64,000 bases of DNA, taken from NCBI GenBank assembly GCA_020639115.1, contig JACKHG010000010.1:1-64000 (forward strand), in the 5' to 3' direction. Positions 51,168 to 58,902 of this stretch are shown piece after piece. A program made the translations under genes and the position numbers. The stretch is from Phycisphaerales bacterium. GTDB taxonomy: Bacteria > Planctomycetota > Phycisphaerae > UBA1845. Position 1 is the stretch's first letter. Each line of letters starts with the position of its first letter. The notes beneath the pieces were generated by a model. The model was not told the DNA's origin. It made no database searches and was given only the letters and a program-made list of their open reading frames with translations.

Positions 51168-51812
51168 CTACTCCGCACCGCCCGAGAGCAGGACCGGATC
51201 CTTGACCAGACAATCGAACGCCGCCCGCGTGAAGAGCAGCTTCTTGCGCCGCAGCACGTCGTAGGCGTTCAGCTCGCGCACCGGCTTCACCTCGGTCCGC
51301 GGGATGTTGCGGCCCGACAGGTAGACCGCGCGATCATCGCCCTCGAGGGCGACGGTGCAGCCGCGGTCGGCGCCGATGGCACGCATCATCGTGGCGAAGA
51401 GGCGGGTGCGCGGCTTCTCGAACTGCAGGCCGTCGACGACCGCGACGTCACCCGAGAGCAGCTTGGCCAGGATCGCGTTGTTCCGCGCCAGCCGCCGCAT
51501 CTTCTTGGGCAGGACCTGCGAATAATTCTGGGCGCCCTTGGCAAACGCCACACCGCCGCCCCGCCGGACGTTGGTGCGGATGTTGCCCATCCGCGCGTTG
51601 CCGGTGCCCTTCTGGCGATACAGCTTGCGCGTCGAGCCGGCGACCATGCCGCGGCTCTTGGTCGCCGAGGTGTTCTGACGCAGGTTGGCCTGGTACATCA
51701 CCACGGCCTGCTTCAGCAGCCGCGGCCGGACCTCGCCGCCGAGCAGCACGGGATCGATTTGCACCGAACCGCTCTGCTGCCCTTCCATGTTGTAGACCGG
51801 GACATCAATCAT
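51168..51812 (-). CDS. rplD: Ribosomal protein L4
   Basis: A 214-residue tunnel protein. The extended loop (TSATKSRGMVAGSTRKLYRQ followed by KGTGNARMG) and the C-terminal domain (NAYDVLRRKKLLFTRAAFD) are conserved. In E. coli L4 also represses the S10 operon; two hairpins in the rpsJ-rplC spacer could be examined for this. It is 33 bases after rplC. Confidence 0.97.
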   Translation of the reverse strand: MIDVPVYNMEGQQSGSVQIDPVLLGGEVRPRLLKQAVVMYQANLRQNTSATKSRGMVAGSTRKLYRQKGTGNARMGNIRTNVRRGGGVAFAKGAQNYSQVLPKKMRRLARNNAILAKLLSGDVAVVDGLQFEKPRTRLFATMMRAIGADRGCTVALEGDDRAVYLSGRNIPRTEVKPVRELNAYDVLRRKKLLFTRAAFDCLVKDPVLLSGGAE

Positions 51813-51845
51813 CGGTCATTTCCGCCTAATCTGAGCGTCCGCCGC

Positions 51846-52508
51846 CTAGTTGCGGGCCACGCTGCGGGTTTTCGATACGCGCACAAAAAGGAGCCCGTCT
51901 TCGGGCCCCGGTACACTTCCTTTGACGAGCAGCAGGTTGTTCGCTGTGTCGACCGCCACGAGCTTCAGGCAACGCTGCGTGATGCGCTCATCGCCCCAGT
52001 GACCGGCCATACGCTTGCCCTTCTTGATGCAGCGGCCGCGACCGCGCTGGGCCATGCCGCCGATGCTGCCCGGGCTGCGGTGCTTGCGCTCCGTGCCGTG
52101 GGAGGCCGGCTGGCCACCCATGTTCCAGCGGCGCATGACGCCCGCGTAGCCCCGGCCCTTGCTGTTGCCGGTGACGTCCACGTACCCAACCTCGTCGCCG
52201 GAGAACTGGTCAACCGTGACGACGCTGCCAAGTTCCAGCTCGGGCGCGTCGTTCAGCCGAATCTCGCGGGCGACGCGCTTCGGGCCCGTACCGGCCTTGC
52301 CGGCGTGGCCGATCAGCGGCATCGTCGAGCGGTGGGGCTTGACGTCCTCGAAACCCAACTGCACGGCGTTGTAGCCGTCGGTCTCGACGGTCTTGACCTG
52401 CAGCACAGTGCAGGGACCAGCCTTCACCACCGTCACCGGGGTCACCTCACCCGACGCGTCGATCACACGCGTCATGCCGACTTTTCTGCCGATCAGTGCC
52501 GGAATCAT
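51846..52508 (-). CDS. rplC: Ribosomal protein L3
   Basis: A 220-residue 50S protein reaching the peptidyl-transferase centre. GRKVGMTRVIDASGEVTPVT starts it, and KGRGYAGVMRRWNMGG, SHGTERKHRSPGSIG and GKRMAGHWGDERIT are the conserved loop segments. It is 173 bases after rpsJ. Confidence 0.97.
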   Translation of the reverse strand: MIPALIGRKVGMTRVIDASGEVTPVTVVKAGPCTVLQVKTVETDGYNAVQLGFEDVKPHRSTMPLIGHAGKAGTGPKRVAREIRLNDAPELELGSVVTVDQFSGDEVGYVDVTGNSKGRGYAGVMRRWNMGGQPASHGTERKHRSPGSIGGMAQRGRGRCIKKGKRMAGHWGDERITQRCLKLVAVDTANNLLLVKGSVPGPEDGLLFVRVSKTRSVARN

Positions 52509-52583
52509 GACGAATCACTCACCTCTGCGTTGCGGCGCGTAAGCACCCGCCGGCCAACGCCTTTGTGCTTTGCAGCCAGTCCC

Positions 52584-52645
52584 TTCGGATCGTCCGAAAA
52601 GGCGAGGCAGGTACGCGTTCGAGCCCATCCGTAAAAACCACGGAT
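52584..52645 (-). promoter_or_regulatory. Two perfect small hairpins in the rpsJ-rplC spacer
   Basis: TTCGGA-tcg-TCCGAA (52584-52598) and ATCCGT-aaaaacc-ACGGAT (52627-52645), in a 173-base spacer that is long for this operon. They could be processing or regulatory structures; position is the only evidence. Confidence 0.35.
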
Positions 52646-52681
52646 ACGACCCAGGCGCCATGCACCCCGAATCGCCGCAAA

Positions 52682-52993
52682 CTACGTTCGGATCTTGATA
52701 AACACGCCAGCCGGAACCACCAGGCGATTGAGCGCCTCGATCGTCCGCGCGGTCGGCTCGAAAATCTCGATCAACCGCTTGTGCGTGCGCATTTCAAACT
52801 GTTCCCGCGATTTCTTGTCGATGTGCGGTCCCCGCAACACCGTGTACCGCTCGACCCGGGTGGGCAACGGCACCGGACCCACCACGCCACCCGCCGTGCG
52901 CTTGGCGTGATCGACGATTTCGTTCGCCGAGGAATCGAGCATACGGTGGTCGTATGCCTCCATCCGGATCCGAATCTTTTCGCTTCCCGCCAC
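52682..52993 (-). CDS. rpsJ: Ribosomal protein S10
   Basis: A 103-residue 30S protein, also NusE in antitermination complexes. IRIRMEAYDHRMLDSSANEI, GPVPLPTRVERYTVLRGPHI-type sequence and SREQFEMRTHKRLIEI are the family motifs. It is the first gene of the S10-spc-alpha superoperon here; rpsL, rpsG and EF-Tu genes are not upstream. A strong promoter lies about 90 bases before it. Confidence 0.97.
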   Translation of the reverse strand: MAGSEKIRIRMEAYDHRMLDSSANEIVDHAKRTAGGVVGPVPLPTRVERYTVLRGPHIDKKSREQFEMRTHKRLIEIFEPTARTIEALNRLVVPAGVFIKIRT

Positions 52994-53081
52994 TGCCGTT
53001 CCACCTTTCCCGGCACTCTGCCCGCTGCGGGCCAGTCCCGCCTGCGGTCCCAGCGCCGCGCAACGTCGTCAGAGCCGGGCT

Positions 53082-53109
53082 AGAATAAGCATTTACGAAA
53101 GGCTGTCAA
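53082..53109 (-). promoter_or_regulatory. Promoter of the S10-spc-alpha superoperon
   Basis: On the minus strand a perfect TTGACA, a 16-base spacer and TATTCT. The leader to the rpsJ start would be about 80 bases. It is the best sigma-70-like promoter near the operon head. Confidence 0.7.
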
Positions 53110-53226
53110 CGGGCCTTCCCGCGCAAAATGGCAGACATTTCACCTGAGCTGGGGGTCGCCCAAAGCCGGGCATCGCTTCCCCCAGCCTGCCGCCCGGCTG
53201 GAAACCGGGCAGACCTCCGGGAAGAC

Positions 53227-54225
53227 CTACTCCTGCCGGAAGCCAGCCAGGTCGTACAGGTACCCTTCAAAACCCTCTTCGAATCCGTCGAGATCCTCGG
53301 TGATGTATGCCCGGAATACCGCCTCCCCGAAGCTGGTCGTGGACGGGCTGGGCGCCCGGATCTTCGCCGCCTGAGCCATCACCGGCACGTCCCCCGTCGA
53401 GAGGTCGTCAAGCAGCTTGTTGAAGCCGCCCGCATACTTGCCCAGCGCCCCGTGCCGCAGGTAACAGACCAGCGCCCAGGCCTGGGCGTAGTAGGTCCGG
53501 GTCTTCACCGACTGCCCCTCGATGATCACCGCCCCCGCGTCCGTCGCCAGCATCGCCCGCAGCGGCAGCACGGTGTCGGACTGGAGGGCGTCGCGCAGGG
53601 CGTTGATGCGGAAGGTGTTGCGCCGCGGGGTGAAGTGCACCTTGTCGCCGGGCAGTTCGAACGATTCGCAATAGGTCGCGAGGCCCTCGTTGAGCCAGGC
53701 GGGCAGGGTGACCGCGCAGTTCTGGGCCACGTACTGGTGCATGCCCTCGTGGGCCAGCACGGAGAGGGTGTACGGCCGGCGAATGTAGTAGGCCACGCAC
53801 ATGTTCCCCTCGGAGAACCCCCCGGCTGCGATCTGCCGGTACACGGGAAACCGGGCCGGAAACCGCGTGGCGGCGAAGCGCTCCCACTGGGCGCGGGTGT
53901 TGAACACGTAGGTCTGGAGGCGCTGGTCCTCGCCCTTCTTCGGCGGGATGAGCCGGGCGTACTCGCGGTAGGCTGCCTCGAGGTAGGCCGGCAGCGCTTT
54001 CTCGAAGTCCGCGTCGGTCAGCGTGGAATACAGGTCGAAGTGCGCCGTGACAAACTGGTGCCCTTCGTAGCGGCTGAAGGTCCAGGGCTCCTCCGCCTGC
54101 ACGACGGGCTCAGCCGGCCCGACGAGCGAACACCCGCCCAGCAGCGTCAGGGCGAGTGCGGCGAGCGCGACCACGCGGGACGGCGCAGCGTATCGGCGTC
54201 GGCGCCTGGTGCAGACGGAATCCAA
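53227..54225 (-). CDS. HExxH metallopeptidase-like lipoprotein (DUF1570-like)
   Basis: A 332-residue exported protein. An Arg-rich N-terminus is followed by a signal ending in the lipobox LGGC. The gluzincin zinc site is HEGMH at residues 159-163 with the third ligand Glu180 in LNEGLATYCE. This HExxH-16-E arrangement and the surrounding VLAHEGMHQYV match the DUF1570/peptidase-MA-like families that are abundant in Planctomycetota. The target is unknown; a surface or periplasmic location is likely. The start is a TTG, without a clear Shine-Dalgarno; a GTG at 54174 would remove the positive N-terminus. Confidence 0.75.
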   Translation of the reverse strand: MDSVCTRRRRRYAAPSRVVALAALALTLLGGCSLVGPAEPVVQAEEPWTFSRYEGHQFVTAHFDLYSTLTDADFEKALPAYLEAAYREYARLIPPKKGEDQRLQTYVFNTRAQWERFAATRFPARFPVYRQIAAGGFSEGNMCVAYYIRRPYTLSVLAHEGMHQYVAQNCAVTLPAWLNEGLATYCESFELPGDKVHFTPRRNTFRINALRDALQSDTVLPLRAMLATDAGAVIIEGQSVKTRTYYAQAWALVCYLRHGALGKYAGGFNKLLDDLSTGDVPVMAQAAKIRAPSPSTTSFGEAVFRAYITEDLDGFEEGFEGYLYDLAGFRQE

Positions 54226-54562
54226 AATCGGGCGAAGAGTCGGTGGATTGTTCAGAATGGCCGAGCCTCCAGGTCGTGGACGCGCGAATGCTCCCCCGTT
54301 GCGGCCCGAAGCTTAGGCTGCGGCTGAATCAGCGTCAATCGACGCCGAACGCTCGCGGAATTCCAGCATCCCGGGCAACCGGCACGTGCTGGAGCGGTCG
54401 GGTGCCCTCGCAGAGTACATCCGAGCGGTTGCCTTTGCCTGTCGCACTCTTATCCTGTCCCGGCAGGGAAGGTGGGCTCCCGTGCGGGCCCGCCCTGCCG
54501 CAGCCGGCCGGCAGCCGGCGCGCAGACGAGGCACGCGAGATCAACCCTCCAGGAACGCACCC

Positions 54563-55561
54563 ATGACTGCAAGCCAGCCCGGCGACAACACCATCGAGAA
54601 AACCGTCATCATCGGATCCGGACCCGCGGCCTGGACCGCCGCCGTCTACGCCGCCCGGGCCAACCTGAACCCCCTGGTATTCGAGGGCGGAATCACCTCG
54701 GGCAGCGAGATGATTCCCGGCGGGCAGCTCATGTTCACGACCGAGGTCGAAAATTACCCCGGCTTTCCGCAGGGGATCGACGGTCCCGAGCTCATGCAGG
54801 CGTTTCGCCAGCAGGCGGAGCGTTTCGAGACGCGCATCAAGACCCGCAACATCATCGAATGCGATTTTTCGAAGCGGCCGTTCGTGCTCAAGGATGACCA
54901 GGCGGAGGAGACGCGGGCCCACACCGTGATCGTGGCGACCGGCGCGTCCGCCAACTGGCTCGGGCTCGAGTCCGAGCAGCACTTCCGCAAGGCCGGCCTG
55001 GGCGTGACCGCGTGCGCCACCTGCGACGGTGCGTTCCCCCGCTTCCGCAACAAGCCGGTCGCGGTGATCGGCGGCGGCGACAGCGCCGTCGAGGAAGCGA
55101 GCTTCATGACCAAGTTCGCCAAGCCGGTGTACATCGTCCATCGCCGCGAGGAGCTGCGGGCCAGCAAGATCATGCAGCAGCGGGCCCTCTCCAACGAGCA
55201 CATCCAGGTGCTCTGGAACAGCACGGTGGAGGAGGTGCTGGGCGACGACGAGAAGGGTGTGACCGGCATCCGCCTGAAGGACACCAAGAGCGGCGAGTCG
55301 CGGGTCGTCGAGGTCGCCGGCGTCTTTCTCGCCATCGGGCATACCCCCAACACGGCGTTCCTGGGCGGCCAGCTCGACACCGACGACAAGGGATATCTCA
55401 AGCTGACCGACAACTACCGCACGTTCACGAAGATTCCCGGGGTGTTCGCCGCGGGTGACGTCGTGGACAGCGTCTACCGCCAGGCGATCACCGCCGCGGG
55501 GATGGGCTGCAAGGCCGCGATCGACGCCGAGCGCTGGCTGGCGGAGCAGGGGATCGAGTAG
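54563..55561 (+). CDS. trxB: Thioredoxin reductase
   Basis: A 332-residue NADPH-dependent flavoprotein that reduces thioredoxin. The FAD motif is IIGSGPAAWTAAVYAARA, the redox-active disulfide is CATC at residues 151-154, the NADPH motif is AVIGGGDSAVEEA, and the C-terminal GVFAAGDVVDSVYRQAITAAGMG binds FAD. In the FAD motif GxGxxA is shifted to GSGPAAW, which is tolerated in the family. The start ATG was chosen because the FAD fold begins 15 residues later. It could supply electrons for the ArsC at 2.6 kb. Confidence 0.95.
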   Translation: MTASQPGDNTIEKTVIIGSGPAAWTAAVYAARANLNPLVFEGGITSGSEMIPGGQLMFTTEVENYPGFPQGIDGPELMQAFRQQAERFETRIKTRNIIECDFSKRPFVLKDDQAEETRAHTVIVATGASANWLGLESEQHFRKAGLGVTACATCDGAFPRFRNKPVAVIGGGDSAVEEASFMTKFAKPVYIVHRREELRASKIMQQRALSNEHIQVLWNSTVEEVLGDDEKGVTGIRLKDTKSGESRVVEVAGVFLAIGHTPNTAFLGGQLDTDDKGYLKLTDNYRTFTKIPGVFAAGDVVDSVYRQAITAAGMGCKAAIDAERWLAEQGIE

Positions 55562-55751
55562 GTCGCGCAATACCTCGGCACTGGTCCCATCTACCCCACA
55601 ACGCCAGGCACTTGCCGGATAGCGCGACGAACCGGAGTAGAGGGTGGGTGGCCCAAGCGAGACGTTTGCTCGGCTGAGGCAAGGCGCCAAGACTCTGCAC
55701 TGCTGGTCGGTATCGCTCACAATACCGGTTGAGAACCTATGCGACACAACC

Positions 55752-55781
55752 TTGGCTCCTGGACCTGCCCTCGGGTAGAAT
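55752..55781 (+). promoter_or_regulatory. Promoter of the DUF488 cassette, apparently leaderless
   Basis: TTGGCT, an 18-base spacer, then TAGAAT. Transcription would begin about seven bases later, at or next to the ATG at 55789, so the first gene would have little or no leader. Confidence 0.5.
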
Positions 55782-55788
55782 ATGGTAC

Positions 55789-56400
55789 ATGGAGACCGGA
55801 CAGAGCCATCCCAGTTACCACGACGGGCAGGGGAACGGTTCGGCGCTGCTGTTGACGATCGGCTACGGGAGCAAACGAACATCCGAGGAATTCGTTGACC
55901 TGCTCCAACGCTACGGAGTCAAATACCTGACAGACGTGCGGACGAAACCCTTCTCGAGATTCCGGCCCGAGTATTCCAAGGACGCGCTGGCAGCGACTCT
56001 TCGTCGGCACGGAATCGCGTACATCTACATGGGAGACACTCTCGGCGGCCTTCCGGATGACCCAACATGCTACACTGATGGAAAAGTGGACTACTGCAAG
56101 GTGCGTGATCGCGTATGGTTCGAACAGGGATTAGCGAGGCTGGAGAACGGCTGGCATGGTGGACACCGCATTGCGATCATGTGCGCGGAACTGGAACCTA
56201 ACCGCTGTCATCGTTCGAAGCTAATTGGTGAAGCGTTGGTTGCTCGGGGTATTGCAGTTGGCCACATCGACGAGCACGGTGCGGTCATCACACATGAAGC
56301 GGCAATGACCCGAATTACTGGGGGCCAAGGTGTATTGTTCGGCGCGGACTACACATCGCGGCGTACCTACCGGTTCGGGACTGATGAGGAACCCAATTGA
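55789..56400 (+). CDS. DUF488 protein (first of two)
   Basis: A 203-residue cytoplasmic protein of the DUF488 family, which has a rhodanese/phosphatase-like fold. TIGYGSKRTSEEFVDLL and LTDVRTKPFSRFRPEYSK are the N-terminal motifs, and the signature cysteine pair is in IAIMCAELEPNRCHRSKLIG. The function of the family is unproven; a covalent Cys chemistry on nucleotides or nucleic acids has been suggested from its fold. The predicted promoter places the transcription start at this ATG; a TTG 20 codons upstream is possible. It overlaps the next gene by four bases and has lower GC than its neighbours, pointing to transfer as a unit. Confidence 0.78.
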   Translation: METGQSHPSYHDGQGNGSALLLTIGYGSKRTSEEFVDLLQRYGVKYLTDVRTKPFSRFRPEYSKDALAATLRRHGIAYIYMGDTLGGLPDDPTCYTDGKVDYCKVRDRVWFEQGLARLENGWHGGHRIAIMCAELEPNRCHRSKLIGEALVARGIAVGHIDEHGAVITHEAAMTRITGGQGVLFGADYTSRRTYRFGTDEEPN

Positions 56401-56900
56401 TTGAGAGGATCCTGACCATCGGGGCGTACGGCTACAATGCTGACACGTTTGCGAAGGCGCTCCAGTCCGCCGATGTTGATCTCTTTGTCGATATTCGGGC
56501 GCGTCGCGGTATGCGCGGGTCAGCGTATGCATTTGCGAATGCATCTCGTCTCATAACCACACTCGCCGGGGTGGGCATCCGTTACGTAGCCGCAAAGGAA
56601 GTTGCTCCAACCCAAGTTGTGCGGGATGCGCAGCGCTTGGCTGACGTCGACGCCGGAATCGCAAAGCGGGCCAGGTCCCAACTGAGCGATGCGTTCATTG
56701 CCGCCTATCGCGATCAGTGTCTTGGCCATTTCGACTCGCGGCGGTTCATCGACAGGTACATCGACGGGGCCAAACGGCCCGTGCTTTTCTGCGTCGAACG
56801 CGAGCCAGCTGCCTGTCATCGATCGCTGCTCGCGGAACGGCTCTCAATCGATCTAGGTGTTCCAGTGGAGAACATCAGGCCATGCGAGTTGTCGTTGTAG
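56397..56900 (+). CDS. DUF488 protein (second of two)
   Basis: A 167-residue paralogue of the upstream gene, starting with TTG in a TTGA overlap with its stop. It opens RILTIGAYGYNADTFAKALQ and LFVDIRARRGMRG and ends with PVLFCVEREPAACHRSLLAE, so both cysteines and the CHRS motif are retained. It lacks about 35 residues of the first protein (the middle loop). Two non-identical copies next to each other suggest a heterodimer or two linked steps. It overlaps the third gene by 19 bases. Confidence 0.78.
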   Translation: MIERILTIGAYGYNADTFAKALQSADVDLFVDIRARRGMRGSAYAFANASRLITTLAGVGIRYVAAKEVAPTQVVRDAQRLADVDAGIAKRARSQLSDAFIAAYRDQCLGHFDSRRFIDRYIDGAKRPVLFCVEREPAACHRSLLAERLSIDLGVPVENIRPCELSL

Positions 56901-57526
56901 CGAAGACGAAGATGAAGGGTGGTGTGTGTGTTGGGGGCATCGTGGAGAGTACCGGACAGCCCGTTCGACTAATCCCAAAGGGGGCTGCCTGTAACCCAAC
57001 CGACACTGGCTTCGACATCGGGGAGATTTGGGACCTGGACATCAGCCCGCGCGCGCACACGGCAGCGCCGCACATCGAAGACCATGACATCGTTCGCCCA
57101 GGTTCATTAGTGAGCGAGATCGAGGATCTGGACGGATGGTTGCGGGAAAACATCGAACTGTGGGTGGGCGACCGCACTGCACTCTTCGACGGAACCCTTC
57201 ACTTCCGCGACAACGGCACCGCTTTCGTACCTGAAAGTGGACCCATACCCGATTGCAGTACCGGCTTCTGGATTCTACCCAACAAGTTGATCTATGACCC
57301 GTTCGTCAAGAGCAGCGGCGAAGAAATCCCCTACTATCGCAATCGGTTCGCCCGTGCTCTGCCAGTGAAGGTCAAATACGTCGGCCTTCTACCGGTGTCG
57401 CAACTGCCCAAGGTTCTGCCACCTGGCACGCTCCTCCGGCTTTCGCTGGCGCATATCTGGTCTGGTGCGCCACGAGAAGAGGATCGCGACAAGTACTTCT
57501 TACAACTATCTGGCTGGTACTACTGA
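56882..57526 (+). CDS. Dual-OB-domain protein (DuOB-like)
   Basis: A 214-residue cytoplasmic protein that starts MRVVVVAKTKMKGGVCVGGI, then VRLIPKGAACNPTDTGFDIG, EIWDLDI and PHIEDHDIV. This matches my memory of the 'dual OB-containing domain' family, found beside DUF488 genes. OB folds usually bind nucleic acid, so it may present the substrate to the DUF488 enzymes. The rest (WILPNKLIYDPFVKSSGEE, VKYVGLLPVS) is unassigned. Coupled by overlap to the DUF488 gene before it; no further gene follows for 267 bases. Confidence 0.65.
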   Translation: MRVVVVAKTKMKGGVCVGGIVESTGQPVRLIPKGAACNPTDTGFDIGEIWDLDISPRAHTAAPHIEDHDIVRPGSLVSEIEDLDGWLRENIELWVGDRTALFDGTLHFRDNGTAFVPESGPIPDCSTGFWILPNKLIYDPFVKSSGEEIPYYRNRFARALPVKVKYVGLLPVSQLPKVLPPGTLLRLSLAHIWSGAPREEDRDKYFLQLSGWYY

Positions 57527-57793
57527 GCCTCGTGAGTCAGCCATTGGCGGAAGACGGTGACCAAGAAGCAGCGAGACAGCGACCCAACCAAAGTACAAAG
57601 TAGGTAACCTCCCTCTCACATGATCGATGCGGGAATCGAGAAGCGAGGTAATTGGCAGGGCGGTGGACACCAGAACCGCGCTGGGCAACCGCCTGTTTCG
57701 ATTTGACCTCACTGCCCGTTGACCGCAACCTACATGGTAGACATGCACTGCGTGGCATGCGGTGCACCCTTCACAGGCAGGAGGATTGGGGCT

Positions 57794-58759
57794 TTGACTG
57801 GCAAGGCGCTTGGCGGTTGTATTACCGATGTGCCGGGCGTGCGCGTGGGGCACGCTCAAAGCGAATCGGGGCACACGGGGGCGACGGTGCTGCTGCTCGA
57901 GCAGGGTGCGATCGCCGGCATCGACGTCGGCGGGTCCGCGCCGGCGACCCGGGAAACCCAACTGCTCAATCCCACCAACATGATTATGCGCATCCACGCC
58001 GTGCTCCTCACCGGCGGCAGCACGTTCGGGCTGCAGGCGGCTGCCGGCGTCCAGCGCTTCCTCGAAGAGCAGGACATCGGCTTCCGGGCGTCGACCGGTG
58101 CGATCGTCCCCATCGTGCCGACCGCGGCCATCTTCGACCTCGACGTCGGCCGGCCGCGAATCTACCCCGACCCCGCGATGGGCTACGCAGCCTGCCAGGC
58201 CGCCTCGGCTGACGCGACCCTGCAGGGTGCGGTCGGTGCGGGCTCAGGCGCGACCTGCGGCAAGGTGCTGGGCAGCGACCACGCGATGCGCGGGGGGCTG
58301 GGGACGGCCTCCATGGCCCTGCCCGACGGGGTGGTGATCGGCGCCCTGGCGGTCTGCAACGCCTGGGGCGACATCGTCCACCCGGACAACGGCACCATCC
58401 TGGCGGGAGCCCGTCACCCCAACGACCCGAGCCGCTTCCTCAACAGCGAGGAGTACATCATCGACCACCGCAGCATCGATACCCGCTTCTTCGGCCGCGA
58501 CACCACGCTCTGCGTCGTGGCGACGAACGCGAAGTTCAGCCGGGAGGAGACCACCAAGCTGGCGATGATGGCCCAGGACGGGATTGCCCGGGCGATCCGG
58601 CCGTCGCACACCCTCTTCGACGGCGACGTGGTTTTTGCCCTGTCCGCGGGGGACAAAGAGGCGGACGTCACCGTGGCGGGCACGATCGCCGCCCGGCTGA
58701 TCGTGCATGCGATCATCCGGGGGGTGCTGGCAGCCAATGCGCCCGTGGAGCAACCGTGA
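57794..58759 (+). CDS. P1-family peptidase (DmpA/PepA-like aminopeptidase)
   Basis: A 321-residue Ntn-fold, self-cleaving peptidase. It begins CITDVPGVRVGHAQSESGHTG, has VLLTGGSTFGLQAAAGVQRFLEE and the GAGSGATCGKVLGSDHAMRGG-type segment, and the cleavage/nucleophile region VVATNAKFSREETTK. The family includes D-aminopeptidase DmpA and beta-peptidyl aminopeptidases. I chose the TTG because AGGAGG lies nine bases upstream and family members begin just before ITDVPG; the frame is open 25 codons further. The catalytic Ser of DmpA (Ser250) is replaced by Thr or Asn in this region, so the exact nucleophile is uncertain. Confidence 0.82.
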   Translation: MTGKALGGCITDVPGVRVGHAQSESGHTGATVLLLEQGAIAGIDVGGSAPATRETQLLNPTNMIMRIHAVLLTGGSTFGLQAAAGVQRFLEEQDIGFRASTGAIVPIVPTAAIFDLDVGRPRIYPDPAMGYAACQAASADATLQGAVGAGSGATCGKVLGSDHAMRGGLGTASMALPDGVVIGALAVCNAWGDIVHPDNGTILAGARHPNDPSRFLNSEEYIIDHRSIDTRFFGRDTTLCVVATNAKFSREETTKLAMMAQDGIARAIRPSHTLFDGDVVFALSAGDKEADVTVAGTIAARLIVHAIIRGVLAANAPVEQP

Positions 58760-58846
58760 GGTCGGTTGAGGGGCTCTGGGGGAGGATGCGGGTGCCCCAC
58801 TATCGGGAATTGGCAAATTCCGGCGCCACGACCGTCGCCTGCGGGG

Positions 58847-58852
58847 TATAAT
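58847..58852 (+). promoter_or_regulatory. TATAAT -10 box before the first secreted paralogue
   Basis: An exact TATAAT within GGGGTATAATC. The same eleven bases occur before the second paralogue at 60168-60178. No strong -35 hexamer is seen. Confidence 0.55.
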
Positions 58853-58902
58853 CCCACAGCGAAGTTCCAACCGCCCCACCACCCTGTTCCAGGAGGCGCA
58901 CC

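Noticed and set aside
57506..57997. A 163-codon minus-strand frame in the spacer after the dual-OB gene, with a hydrophobic end
   Set aside because: Its N-terminal half is antisense to the P1 peptidase and it shows no start signal; at most a remnant.
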